This document shows, piece by piece, positions 47,268 through 58,639 of a stretch of 64,000 nucleotides of DNA. The stretch comes from Schistocerca nitens (taxonomy: Eukaryota > Arthropoda > Insecta > Orthoptera > Acrididae). Both the position numbers and the translations under genes were made by a program. The notes below the pieces were generated by a model. It had not been told where the DNA came from, ran no database searches, and saw only the letters and a program-made list of their open reading frames with translations. How positions within the stretch are numbered: position 1 is the stretch's first letter; each line of letters starts with the position of its first letter. Location: NCBI RefSeq assembly GCF_023898315.1, contig NC_064614.1, forward strand, positions 115,103,501 to 115,167,500. Direction: 5' to 3'.

Positions 47268-47757
47268 CGAGGACAGGCCATGATTCCTTCAGTGTAGATG
47301 CACGTCAGGCTCGAATTCTAACAGGAATCAGAGAAATGTAACGGGTAATGAGGATAGGGGGACTACATGCGTAATGTGTAGATAAGTTGAGAACTTGGGC
47401 CTGACAGGTGTGCTAGGGTACTCCGCCGTGACGGCGTAGTGGTCAGCGGAACTACCTAGTAAACAGAAGACCCTGCTTTGTATCTCGGTCCGGCACAAAT
47501 TTTCAACTTGCCCCATTGATATAAATCATTGTCCAGCTAATGTATTTCATTCATTAGTGCCTTTACTATGTTTGTGTTATCAAAGATGTTGATAATTACC
47601 TACCTTACCCATGGCAGTAACATATGTTATTTATTTACTTATTCTACTAATGCATTTATCTTAACTGAAGAGATTAGGGTGCACATGCCCTTTTTTATAT
47701 CTAACCGAACTACCTGGTGAGTAAACGTTACAACATGTATAGAGCTGTGCAATATAC

Positions 47758-48484
47758 AGGCTGATTCAAAAGTAACTGTACACGTTTTGTGGATGTAATG
47801 TATGCATCAAAGTAAGAGTAACACTTAAAGCAACTATTTCAGAGTTATGCAGTAGAATATGGATCACAAGTGCAACAGAAGCAACACAGAATTAATTCTT
47901 TTCAGAAAACAATGACGCGAAGAGACCTGAAATTCAACTCAACTACGTGCTGTATGTTTACCTCAGGACACGTTCAGAGTGATGCCCACAGAGATGAAGA
48001 CACTGACGTGCTTGAAGTCTTACCGCTCCAGAGGGCTCTGCTCACCTCATTCTGCGCAGTTCACTGCCGTAGTTGTGCTACATTCTCGATTACAGCTCCA
48101 TACACGAGCTCCTTGCAACAGCCCCGAGGGTACAAGCCCACGGGTTAAGATCCAGAGATTTGGCGGTCCAAGCATCTGGTCCTGCGCGACTTGTTCACTT
48201 GTCGGGATAAGTGCAATATACAGGCTGATTCAAAAGTAACTCTGGAGATGGTCTGAAATATGCAGGGACACTGTCGACAATGCAACATCAGTCGAAACGC
48301 AGGCGTGCACGACACGCCAGAGGCCTGTACTGGCCCATGATCTTATGTCTACCACAAATGAAATTATGTATCATAACTCGGAAATAAAGCAATTTCAAAC
48401 AAAACTTTATTTCACATTTTACTCTTATATTGATCCATACATTACACTAACGCAGAGAATACGGTTACTTTTGAATCGCCCTGC
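47758..48484 (-). mobile_element. decayed mariner-like element
   Basis: CAGGCTGATTCAAAAGTAAC at the left and GTTACTTTTGAATCGCCCTG at the right, bordered by TA. A second copy of the left end, with the same preceding GTGCAATATA, occurs inside at 48211-48241, suggesting an internal duplication. On the minus strand a decayed transposase end can be read ('KELVYGAVIENVAQLRQ'). Confidence 0.6.
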
Positions 48485-48941
48485 ATAATGATAATAACAA
48501 TAGTGAACTCATCTGCTGTAATTACTGTTTACAGCAATATGTATAATAATAATAATAATCCATAACTTATAGTAATGAATATCAGGAATTAAAAAAATGT
48601 CAGTCATTCACATTAAGCAACTTCCCGTTTACATACTTGCTGAATGTGAGTGGTGATCTCCCTTTATCTATGATTTATGACCCCCATCCCCCTCCCCTCT
48701 AGACCAATTACCTTACGGGTAAATGGAGGGCAGTTGCTCTATTGGTTATGGATGTAGTTAAGGGGGTCTGTTTATGACCCTTATTCACATCCGTCTTATT
48801 TGTTACCCAATTAGTATAATTTATGATCTCTTCCACTACAATTCATAACCAAACTAGTGGAGAAATCGGGCATTGCTCAATTATTTATTTATAGCTGTAT
48901 ATCCACTCCCGTACCACGCAGCGTATGGCCTTCTGCTTAAT

Positions 48942-49290
48942 GTTTATGACGTCATCTCTCCTGGACTATGTGTCGTATAGTGATATAATTTTGTAGGCAC
49001 ATTCAGCAGCATACGTGAATACTGTCTGAAAAATGTGTTACGAATGGATTCAGTAGCAGCGAAGAAACAAATTTTAACGTCATGTACGATGCGGTAGTTT
49101 TTCACGCACCTCATTGTTTATGACATCATATCTCCTGAACTATGTGCCGTACAATGATATAATTTTTCACTTATATTCAGTGTGTTATAGTGCATACCGT
49201 CTGTAAAAGAGTCGCAAACATATTTAGTGGTAAAGAATTAATAAATAATAACGTCATGCCTCATACGGTACTTTCACTGTATGAACAGCA
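48942..49290. repeat. diverged tandem repeat, about 174 bp
   Basis: GTTTATGACGTCATCTCTCC at 48942 recurs as GTTTATGACATCATATCTCC at 49116, each followed by a similar ATGATATAATTT stretch. The rest of 48485-49594 has no gene; it includes pyrimidine-rich and GT-poor unassigned sequence. Confidence 0.6.
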
Positions 49291-49594
49291 GAAAAGTAGC
49301 AAGCGATGAATATTTTTCCTGTCGTCGTTTAGTAGGGATTGTCAGCAAGAAAAAATTTCGTTAAGGTTTGAAATTATATGTAAAGTTCGTTGAAAGTCGC
49401 TAAGTGCTCTCATTGTGAAATACTGGATGAATAAAGTCTGGGAATTCATCCACTGCGGTTTACGCTCCTTTTACACCCCCCACCCCTATAGGTACGTGGG
49501 TCTTACCTCTACAACAATATTCACCTGACAGTAAAGTATATGTGTATCAAGTTTGGTTGAAAGTGGTCCATAGGCTTAAAAGGAGATGAGGAAT

Positions 49595-49642
49595 ACACAC
49601 ACACACACACACACAGACACACACACACACACATACATACAT
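49595..49642. repeat. (CA)n microsatellite
   Basis: CA repeats ending in CATA units, directly after 'AAGTTTGGTTGAAAGTGG', a stretch resembling LINE 3' ends. Confidence 0.85.
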
Positions 49643-49719
49643 TTTTATGATATGTATGGATTAGAGTTGTTTCTTATACAGTTGGTTGGGGGGGAGGGGG
49701 GGTCCCATAAAGTGGCTTA

Positions 49720-50150
49720 TTTCATCTACATCTGCATGATTACCCTGAAATTCAAAGTTAAGTGCCTGACAGAGGCTTCATCGCACCACCTTCAGGCTAT
49801 TTCTATACCGTCCCACTATCGAACAGCGTTTGTGAAAAGCGAAGCCTTAAATATCACCGTACGAACTCTGATCCCTCTTATTTTATTATGATGATAATTT
49901 CGCCCTATGTATGATGATAGTTTCGCCAACAAATTATTTTCTCGCTCTGAGGAGAAATTTAGTGAATGAAATTTCTTGAGAACATACTGCCGCAACGAAA
50001 AACGTTTTTGTTTTAATGATTGCAACCCCAACTCACGTATCATATCTGTGGCACTCTCCTCCCTATTTCACGGTTATACAAACCGAGCTGCACTTCTATC
50101 AACTTTTTCGATGTCCTCCGTCCGCCTGATTTTGTGGTATTATGTGACCA
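49720..50150 (-). mobile_element. 3' end of a LINE (ORF2 C-terminus)
   Basis: Minus-strand reading contains 'MIRELGLQSLKQKRFSLRQYVL' and 'SSYIGRNYHHNKIRGIRVRT', a pattern I recall from the C-terminal tail of insect LINE reverse transcriptases, including the closing R-T-x-x-F region. Stops and a frameshift are present. Clade not assigned. Confidence 0.55.
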
Positions 50151-51699
50151 ATCTGCTCATATCTCCTTCGCTTTATTTATTTCCGCTGACTGAATCAACT
50201 GAACGCCGATAGTCGCTGTTCTCAAACCTAAGAGTGACCTTCCTGCACCATTTTGTTTGTCTCCACAAGCTAAAGTACGGAACGAACATGGGGGTGGGTG
50301 TGAGGGGTGTTCGCCGCCATGGGATGAAAGAATTGATTGACTTATGGGAAAAGAGACACAAAGTGAGATTAAGTGAATGATATATGTTTCCTATGCGTCA
50401 TAGTATTGGGCATTAGTCGGTTAGAAATGTGTAAATAACAGAGCCACAGACAATTACTGTTATGGTCGTGCACAGCAGGCACAAGAGCTGTACCTAATCA
50501 CTGTATTCCGGTTAATTATATGCTCCACTGTATAATTTGCTTCATACTATCACAGATCCGATTATGACTTTACTAGAGACACATTCGTTTTACAAGTAGA
50601 GTCAATAAACAGCGACACTTAAAGAACAATCGTTTGCAAGTCATAGGCCGAAAACGCCGAATGAGGACTATAGAATGTTCTGTGGTGTCGTATCGTATTG
50701 GAAGTCAGGACGAATAGTTTCATTCAGGACAATTGTGATCTATCAAGGCGGGAAACAACCTAAGTTTTGCCTGCAGAGGACACCTAAGCTGCACCACATG
50801 TGCATCGTGCGACATTTTGAATACCCTCCCGCCCTCTTTGTACAATCGGCTTAGTTGGCCAGATTTTTGAATTTTTTTGTTGAGTTTGTTAAGATAAGTG
50901 GTTTAAACTTTCCCAAGAGGGTAACGAGAAGAAAAAGAATTTTTGTAAACGTAATGCAAAAACTAATTAAGAAACAAAACGGTTTAGTTGAAGTAAAGTT
51001 TAAGCAAAAAGTCAGTTTTACAATTTGTTAGTGCAACAACAACGTGTGTTTAACATTCAAGGATGATTTTAGCGAGAAAAAGAAATGAGATTCAAACAGT
51101 TAAGACTGGCTAAGCTGGTGACGTAAGAGGGTCTAGAGGATTTTAAAATCTCGGTCAGGGTGGATGCGCCGTAGTTTAGGTGCATTTTATAGGCCAGTTC
51201 TAGGCTGTTTCCCTGACTTGATAGACCACAGTGTCCTATATCAAACTGCTTCTTACGACTTACACGACATCACAGTGGTACGATGTTCTACAACTGATAT
51301 AGTGAAAACTTTCAAAAAAAGAAAAAAGATACACCCTCATCTATTCAAAACAAAGCCGTACCTAGCACTAACGTTCCTAGTGTTATTACACTGCCATTAT
51401 TTACGAACAGCTAGTCAAAATTTGTTTTTCCATTAGAAATTTCACTTTGAAGCTAAGAAATAATTTTCACAAACAACACATTTAGACTGAAAATAAATGT
51501 GCACACAGCTCTAGAACATTTGCCATACTTCTGCAAATATTGAATGTGTAGCCACCAAATGTATGTTATATTCACAGAGAACTGTACTCTATCTGCTGAA
51601 TTACTAATTATTGTCACATTTACTATACGGAGGTAATTATAAAGCAGTCAATGTAATCCTTAAACACGATACGATCCATTCAAAAATCCACACGCACTG
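50151..51699. other. no recognised gene (intron)
   Basis: Intron sequence of the protease gene without a recognised element. Weak open stretches such as 51164-51436 look like chance. Confidence 0.5.
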
Positions 51700-52175
51700 T
51701 TGCCTACGGTTAGGCCACTAACCACACAATGGTGTAGCGCTGGTTGCCGCCATTCCCATACGCCAGCCGCACTAGCGCGGGAGACCGACCATACCTGCGG
51801 TAGTAAACCCATCGCTGTAAAAAGAAAAGCCTCCCAACGAAAAAGGAGTAGATCAAAAACAAGAGAGCCAGAAAGCTATGTCTGTGACCAAAGTTGTGGC
51901 AAGTACACAAAAAAGAGCAAATCTGAGGAGACTGACTCCGATTCCGACATCTTTTTGAAAATTGACGAAAGCATGGATGTTCGCTTCAGAAATTCCACAC
52001 CATAAACAGCACATGTAGGTGGAGGAAATTATATCTGCCTAAATTTAGAGGGGGAAAGACGAATTTATGCAGCTACAGAGATGTCCGTACCATACAAGAA
52101 GTACTGGAAGAGTACCTAGAAGTTATGTCTCTAAAGCCCGTGGACAAGGACCAAATAGTTTTCCAGTTAAATTAA
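51700..52175 (+). pseudogene. transposase C-terminal-like fragment (weak)
   Basis: Begins mid-protein and has a basic, then acidic and serine-rich stretch ('KRKASQRKRSRSKT', 'EETDSDSDIF'), then in other frames 'GNYICLNLEGE' and 'YLEVMSLKPVDKDQIVFQLN'. The ensemble recalls the tail of pogo/DDE-type transposases. No catalytic motif seen. Confidence 0.3.
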
Positions 52176-52789
52176 AAAAGACATTTTTTTATTAATAAGA
52201 GTTATGTGATAGGGAAATGGTCAGTTCCTCATATTGGTACTGGGGGTGAGAAATATCAAACGAGGACTCTACTTTGTGCATAATGGTTCTGCTGATTTTC
52301 ATGAAAAAATACAAGTCAGTGATTCTCTTTTGCGTATGTCTTTTTTCTATATTATTGACAATATATTAAGTATAATTGTAAATACTTCTTGCCCATTGCT
52401 GGTTGAATTCATAGTATTAAAAACAGGAAAACAAATTAAGAAATTTCCGTATTTCTCTCCGACGTACGTTTCGCACCATAAATATTCTAGAAGCATCGCC
52501 CACAGAAAAATCCCATTTATACACATGTATTATTTCGTGTGTTCTCTACCTCATTTATAAGATCTCAATTTTCTATCTTCAGTGTACATAACAATATCAC
52601 ACGTATATTACGTATATTTGATGAAACATTATTAAGAATTTCTGTCCCAAAAAATACACTGCTACTAATTTTTCTAGTCTTCATTTGTAACGTCAGAAAT
52701 GAAATACTCTGTAATAATTACTATTTTTCCCCAACAGTTACTCTTTTACTTTCAAAAATACAGAATAATTTTTTGATTTTGCATCATAT

Positions 52790-53542
52790 TTAAGAGGGGA
52801 AAGGACGTCAAACAGGCCGACTTGGAGCAGGTGGGGTACTCCAGGACATTTTAATTTCCACTGTCTATACTTTTACAAATAAATTTGTAAAACTTGGTTA
52901 GCATGACCAGGAAGGATTCAAGATTCCCACTCATAGCAGTGGAAGTTCAAAAACATAGTAAAATAATTTTTTTACATGTCACATTTCATCATTTTTTCAC
53001 TTATTATTGGCTGTATTTGTTGCTATAGATACAGTTTTCTTCATAAGTAAGAAAGATTCTTCGATGAATTTTTCACAGCATACTTATAAGTGTATGAAAT
53101 TCTAGAATTTATTTAATTTATGAAAAAATGAATGAGATGTTACATTTTAAACTTCATGTTTAAAAAAAACTCAAATTTTATAGTTAATTATGTCAGTTTT
53201 TACCACAGTTTTTAATAGATTTGGGAAATTCTTGAGTTTCATACTCCTGTAAGTATGGTTTGTATGCTGTGTAAAATTCATCGAAGAATCTCTCTTACTT
53301 ATGAAGGAAAGTGTACCTATAGCATCAAATGCAGCCAATATCAAGTGAAAAAATTATGAAGATTCACACGGAAAAAATTTATTTTGTTATGTTTTTGAAC
53401 TTCCACTGCTATGAGTGTGAATCCTGAATCCATCCTGGTCATGCTGACAAAGTTTTATGAATTTATTTATAAAAGTATAGACAGTGGAAATTAAAATGTC
53501 CTGTGGTGCCTCTCCTCCTCCGTTTGACCTTCTACCCCCCTT
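52790..53542. mobile_element. 0.75 kb palindromic foldback element
   Basis: 52843-53150 and 53200-53502 are inverted copies, roughly 85% alike by eye (AGGACATTTTAATTTCC... at the left, mirrored at the right). Weaker similarity extends to about 52790 and 53542. No coding capacity. It ends 88 bases from the coding exon at 53630. Confidence 0.85.
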
Positions 53543-53629
53543 AACTGACCTTGCCCTGTACACCCCGAAATGTAGAAACTTAACCTACGTTTAGGCAACG
53601 TTTGCACACTAGTATCTGTGCACACTCAC

Positions 53630-53785
53630 ATTGCAGGAACCAGCTTGCTGCTCGACGCCACCTGCGCAGATCATGGTGGGGTAGACCGGGTACTCGAAGC
53701 CGTCCCAGTAGAGAGACGAGCACAGCTCCTGGTTCCACACCACGATGTCCACTTTCTGCAGCTCAGCCGGAGAGCTTCCACCGAA
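53630..53785 (-). CDS. serine protease (S1), penultimate exon
   Basis: 52 codons between a good acceptor (ACACATTTTGCAG) and a consensus donor (GTGAGT at 53629-53624). 'GGSSPAELQKVDIVVWNQELC' is the strand after the usual G-W-G motif; 'YPTMICAGGVEQQAGSCN' holds the Cys182-Cys191 pair. Residue spacing to Ser195 equals trypsin, so position 189 is Gly. It joins in phase to the exon at 44195. Exons with His57, Asp102 and the N-terminus should lie at higher coordinates; I did not find them up to 64000. Confidence 0.9.
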
Positions 53786-54130
53786 CTGCAAAATGTGTTA
53801 CTTCTCGTTAGAGCGTCCCGAAACTACAATGAAACTGTTTACAGCTATCTAACACTCACACTCAAAAACAGTTTCACTCCGAAGAGATGAGTAAAACTGT
53901 CAAAATCTTTTTGAGTGATTCACAAATCAATCGATATTCAACCGATCCTAGTAAACTGTTCGCTATTCAAAACCAATTTACACAACATCTATATGTGTGA
54001 CAGCTTGTAGCCTCGGAGTCAAAGAAAACACTGAAAAAATACTCTTTATGAAACACAAAAGAAATTACCGTGAAATAAATGTCAGAGAAATGCACTCCAG
54101 AACACTTCTTAGAGGATATTAAAATGGGAC

Positions 54131-54420
54131 GTGTCGACCTTTCACCTTTGTGACTCCTTGAATGCTGCAGGGTACACTCTCAACGAGGTGCCGAATGTAT
54201 GTCGAGGAACGGCGGCCCATTCTTCCTCAAAAGCTCAAACCAGAGAACGTAGTGATATTGGTCGCTGGGGTTTGGAGGAAGTCGAAGTTGCGACTCATCC
54301 TAAAAATGCTCCATTGTGTTCAAGCCAAGGCTCTGGATAGGCCAGTCTAATTCAGGAATGTTATTATCTACAAACCATTGTCTCAATAATGCCTTTTTAT
54401 ACAGTACTCGTCATACTGAT
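54131..54420 (-). pseudogene. Tc1-like transposase C-terminal remnant
   Basis: Minus-strand text 'LDWPIQSLGLNTMEHF' matches the W-P-x-x-S-P-D-L-N-x-x-E region of Tc1 transposases, followed by 'EEEWAAVPRHT' in another frame. Stops and frameshifts throughout. Confidence 0.6.
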
Positions 54421-54469
54421 ACAAACCACACCGTCTCCGCACTGTTGTTATACTGGATGCATTACACAA

Positions 54470-54585
54470 TGTTGTAAAATGTGTTCTTATCCAGTTTGTT
54501 TGGTTGGTGATCAGCTGATATGAGTTTTGATTTAAATGTGCTGTGGAGGGTTTCGTGGACAACTGAGTGAAAAAGTGTTGGGTGA

Positions 54586-54619
<34 letters not shown>

Positions 54620-54960
54620 TTCTCTTTTGGAATTCAATTCTATTATTTTATCTATTGGTGTAAATAGTGAATTGTTAGGCAGCTGTACTTGATCATTCAA
54701 CATGGTTTTCCTTTCTGCTGTTAAATTATCAAGTATACAGGCCGAACAATTCATTGTTTACACTAATAGATAAAATAATAGAATGACACTCCAAACGAGG
54801 ATTATTATCGTAGTAGTAATAATAACACCGAAAATCTTTTCACTCACGTGTCCTTGAACCCCTCCACAGACCATTTAAACCAAACTCAAATCAGCTGATC
54901 ACCAAAGCTTTCAACCACTCTCTAACATCTATTACATTCACATTCAACACTCTACAACAC
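54470..54960. mobile_element. foldback element
   Basis: Inverted arms: TGATCAGCTGATATGAGTTT near 54508 mirrors the stretch near 54890-54905, and TTCTATTATTTTATCTATTGG near 54640 mirrors 54760-54783. The left arm contains an (ATT)n tract (54588-54620). No coding capacity. Confidence 0.75.
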
Positions 54961-55027
54961 AAACCGTCAACCCCGCCCCACACACGTTATATATATATAT
55001 ATATATATATGCTCTTCAGCTCACTCT

Positions 55028-55029
55028 CT

Positions 55030-55099
<70 letters not shown>
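55028..55099. repeat. (CT)n(CA)n microsatellite
   Basis: CT repeats followed by CA repeats; a TA tract lies just upstream (54986-55010). Confidence 0.93.
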
Positions 55100-55101
<2 letters not shown>

Positions 55102-55278
55102 TGTAACGTCATGAATAAACGTTCGCTTTCAACATATACTTCGTCAGTTTGGCAACATGTAGGTAAACAAACCAAACAGGAGGAAAAACACATACTGAAC
55201 TCACAAGAATTACGCCTTTAAAAGTGCAATGTTCAAACAAATGGCTATAACTAGTGGCAAAAGAATAGTAGTGCAGCA

Positions 55279-55473
55279 GCCGGCCGAAGTGGCCGTGCGG
55301 TTAAAGGCGCTGCAGTCTGGAACCGCAAGACCGCTACGGTCGCAGGTTCGAATCCTGCCTCGGGCATGGATGTTTGTGATGTCCTTAGGTTAGTTAGGTT
55401 TAACTAGTTCTAAGTTCTAGGGGACTAATGACCTCAGCAGTTGAGTCCCATAGTGCTCAGAGCCATTTGAACC
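55279..55473 (+). mobile_element. full-length tRNA-headed SINE
   Basis: 195 bp with a perfect 15-bp target duplication AATAGTAGTGCAGCA (55264-55278, 55474-55488). Head: 'GTGGCCGTGCGGTTAAAGGC' (A-box region) and 'GCAGGTTCGAATCCTGC' (B box), resembling Leu/Ser-class tRNAs. The tail is the one shared with the SINE at 5428. Confidence 0.93.
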
Positions 55474-55808
55474 AATAGTAGTGCAGCACAAAGAAGAAGG
55501 AAAACGTGGTGAACAGCGTGAAATAAAAAAGTTCGGAATACAAAATTGTACTTACATTTCGGAAATGAAGCGGTACTACGACCTCCACACCAGATGAGAG
55601 GAAAACGCAGATACCAAGAAACTGCATGTGATTATTTATTTACATAAAAAAGACACGACTTGAACTGTTTGGTAATCTAAAAATAACAAAACTGCATCGT
55701 TCAAGATGCCACTGAAGATGCCTTAGAGAAAGAAAAAGACGAAATGCGTCTGGAAAAAATAAATTAAGTCGCAGCAAGGAAAGGCGGTTTTATTTACAAA
55801 ACAAGTTT

Positions 55809-56340
55809 TCATGCCCTTCCGCTTTTGCGTTTTCTTGGGCGCGGTAAGAAGGCCACATAGTAATACCCCCCCACCACAACGCCACTTCCTCTGTGCTTCA
55901 CTTTCGGCACTTCACATGATGGCAGGTAACGTTTCCGAGGCACTCGCAAAACCCAGCGCCTGCCTTCGGATTGCCACAGGGCGTCAGGTGAATGATCATT
56001 CCAGATGACGCGTTCCCAGTCATCCACTGTCCAGTGGCGTCACTGTTTCCAGCGCCTCAAGTGTCGCTTAAGACTGGATACAGAGATGTGTGACGTTTGA
56101 GGAACTGCGTGGCCATTGTACCCGACACACTCTTAACTCGCTACGCACAGCCATTGTGTGAGCTGGACTGCTGGTTGCATTTTGGAATTCGCGAATGATG
56201 GCATGCGCTGGTTTCCTGTGATTTTTTACAACCATTCCATCTGTGAAGCGTTTTGAAATGTGGAAACAAGTGTGCGCCTTGGCTGACGTGATGTGTGACT
56301 TCGTAACAGATAGATCAACGTCCGCTGGCATTTAAAGGTT
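55809..56340 (-). pseudogene. Tc1-like transposase remnant
   Basis: 'TVDDWERVIWNDHSPDALW' corresponds to the first catalytic acid region (normally W-S-D-E-S), here altered to N-D-H-S; 'PKVKHRGSGVVVGG' follows. Upstream 'NGHAVPQTSHIS' and 'AIIREFQNATSSP' fit the helix-turn-helix linker. Several frames and stops. Confidence 0.65.
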
Positions 56341-56454
56341 AAAAATAATCTTCCGTGATTTTCCGGACGTACGTTTCGCATCAACTCAGTCAAGAGCAGA
56401 AGTGAAAGATGTGTTAAAACGATTCGCACCTGCAATCGATTCACTGCGGTACCT

Positions 56455-57740
56455 CACATGGGATACCTCCTAACACTGTGCCAGCGTAGTGGAGCAGCTT
56501 GACGTGGCAAGAACTCATCAAGTCTTTGAAAGTCCACAGCAGAAATACCGAGCCGCGTTGCCTCTACAGCCGTCCATAATTGCGAAAATGTTACTGGTGC
56601 AGGGTTTTGGGTACGAACTGACCTCTCCATTATGTCCCATAAATGTTCGAATTAAGTCGGGTGATGCTGAGGGAATTAGATTAGTAAATGAGACACTTAA
56701 CGTAGTAAAGGAGTTTTGCTATTTGGGGAGCAAAATAACTGATGATGATTGAAGTAGAGAGGATATAAAACGTAGACTGGCAATGGCAAGCAAAGCGTTT
56801 CTGAAGAAGAGAAATTTGTTAACATCGAGTATAGATTTAAGTGTCAGTAAGTCGTTTCTGAAAGTGTTTGTATGGAGTGTAACCATGTATGGACGTGAAA
56901 CATGGACAATAACTAGTTTGGACAAGAAGAGAATAGAAGCTTTCGAAATGTGGTGCTACAGAAGAATGCTGAAGATTAGATGGGTAGATCATATAACTAA
57001 TGAGGTGGTATTGAATAGGACTGGGGAGAAGAGAAGTTTGTGGCACAACTTCACTAGAAGAAGGGATCGGTTGGTAGGGTATATTCTGAGGCATCAAGGG
57101 ATCACCGATTTAGTATTGAAGGGCAGCGTGGAGGGTAAAAATCGTAGAGGGAGACCAAGAGATGAATACACTAAACAGATACAGAAGGCTGTAGGTTGCA
57201 GTAGGTACTGGGAGATGAAGAAGCTTGCACAGGATAGAGTAGCATGGAGAGCTGCATCAAACCAGTCTCAGGACTGAAGACCACAACAACAACAACAACA
57301 AATGTTCGATGGGATTCAGGTCGGGCGATCTGAGTGCCAAACCATCGCTCGACATGTCCAAAATGTTGCAGTCCGGTGACATGGTGCATTGTCATCCATA
57401 AAAATGCCATCGTTCTTCGGGAACATTAACTCCATGAATGGCTGCAGATTGTCACCAACTAGCTGAAAGTAGCCATTTACAGGCAGTTATGAATTCAGTT
57501 GGATAAGAGGACCTAGTCCATTCCATATAAAAAAGACTACACCATTATGAAACCACTAAGAGCTTGCACAGTACTTTCTTCATAATTTGGGTCCACGGCT
57601 TCCTGGGGTTTGCGCCACACTTGAACGCTCTTACTAACCGATGTCGGGATTCACCTGACTGGGCCACAACTTTCCACCCGTCCAGGGTCAAATCGATGAG
57701 GTCTTGTGCCCAGGACAGGCGCTGCTGGCGATGTCGTACT
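56455..57740 (-). pseudogene. Tc1-like transposase remnant, split by an RTE fragment
   Basis: Right part (57310-57740): 'RHRQQRLSWAQDLIDLTLDGWKVV' and 'ERWHFYG', then the D-N-A-P-C-H region. Left part (56455-56640): 'HLWDIMERSVRTQNPAPVTF' and 'LPRQAAPLRW'. The two halves join at the third catalytic acid once the RTE fragment at 56651-57299 and its duplicate are removed. Confidence 0.7.
56651..57299 (+). mobile_element. 5'-truncated RTE LINE
   Basis: 649 bp matching 10505-11148 of the larger RTE copy, including 'YLGSKITDD', 'ETWTITSLDKKRIEAFEMW' and the (CAA)n tail. Perfect 10-bp target duplication AAATGTTCGA at 56641-56650 and 57300-57309. One stop near 56750; otherwise open from 56783 to 57277. 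Confidence 0.95.
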
Positions 57741-57765
57741 GTTAGCGAAGGAATGATAATTAAAT

Positions 57766-58116
57766 AAAGACCCTAATCTGCCGACAGGCGTTGATATACA
57801 TAAACGGGGACAGCTGAAAATGTGTGCCCCGACTAGGACTCGAACCCGGGATCTCCTGGTTACATGGTAGAAGCTCTATCCATGTGAGCCACCGAGGGCA
57901 CAGAGGATAGTGCGACTGCAAGGATTTATCCCTTGCATGCTCCTCGTGAGACCCACATTTCCAACTTAACGTCCACACACTACATTCGTAGTGCTCCTGC
58001 CCAATGCACTCATTACTCGCGGCAGACCATCTTATCGAGTCCCGTAAGAGTTCGGGCAATGCGTGTGCATCCAGCACAGAAGAAGAAGGTCAATGTCCGG
58101 TTAGCCTTAACTATAT
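57766..58116 (-). repeat. tRNA-bearing repeat
   Basis: On the minus strand 'GGTGGCTCACATGGATAGAGC' and 'GGGTTCGAGTCC' form clear A and B boxes, then GGCACACATTTTCAGCTG. The remainder parallels the arm at 44640-44750. It lacks U33 and a convincing anticodon stem, so it is not called a tRNA gene. Confidence 0.7.
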
Positions 58117-58206
58117 GAAGATGGTATCTGTTCTTTCTAGCACTGACAACTCTATGCAAACGCCGCTGCTCTAGGCCATTCAGTGAAGGCCGTCGACCAC
58201 TGTGTT

Positions 58207-58528
58207 TCCAAAATGAGATCTTCACTCTGCAGCGGAGTGTGCGCTGATATGATACTTCCTGGCAGATTAAAACTGTGTGCCGGACCGTGACTCGAACTCG
58301 GGACCTTTGCCTTTCGTGGGCAAGTGCTCTACCAACTGAGCCACCCAAGCCCGACTCACGCCCCGTCCTCACAGCTTTAGGAGACGAGGTACTGGCAGAA
58401 GTAAAGCTGTGAGGACGGGGCGTGAGTCGTGCTTGGGCAGCTCAGTTCGTAGAGCACTTGCCCGCGAAAGGCAAAGGTCCCGAGTTTGAGTCTCGGTCCG
58501 GCACACAGTTTTAATCTGCCAGGAAGTT
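58207..58528. mobile_element. hairpin element with tRNA-like arms
   Basis: Arms at about 58250-58376 and 58400-58526 are inverted copies. Each holds a tRNA-like sequence: on the plus strand 'CAGCTCAGTTCGTAGAGCAC' (A box) and 'GAGTTTGAGTCTCGG' (B box), followed by TCCGGCACACAGTTTTAATC. Flanked by 14-bp duplications with one mismatch (58193-58206 and 58529-58542). Confidence 0.85.
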
Positions 58529-58639
58529 TCGACCACTGCGTTATCCGCAGTCAGAGGTAACGCCTGAAATTTGGTGCTTTCGGCACTCTCTTGACAATGT
58601 GGGTCGCGGAATATTGTATTCCCTAACGATTGAGTAATA

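Larger units (their letters stand above)
44459..47565. mobile_element. tRNA-bearing foldback element in the protease intron, split by later insertions
   Basis: Inverted arms at 44459-44756 and 47265-47565, diverged but continuous. Each has a tRNA-like core ('GTAGTGGTCAG' and a T-arm-like 'CCCTGCTTCGAAGC') followed by CACAAATTTTCA. The centre holds a palindromic GGTGTCTGTTCTTT...AAAGAACGAACACC motif and a TA tract. Removing the two DNA transposons inside leaves an element of roughly 0.8 kb. A second partial centre motif sits at 44409-44440. A relative is at 57766-58116. Confidence 0.7.

Noticed and set aside
51164-51436. 90-codon open stretch as a gene
   Set aside because: No recognisable domain, no splice or promoter context, AT-rich intron sequence.
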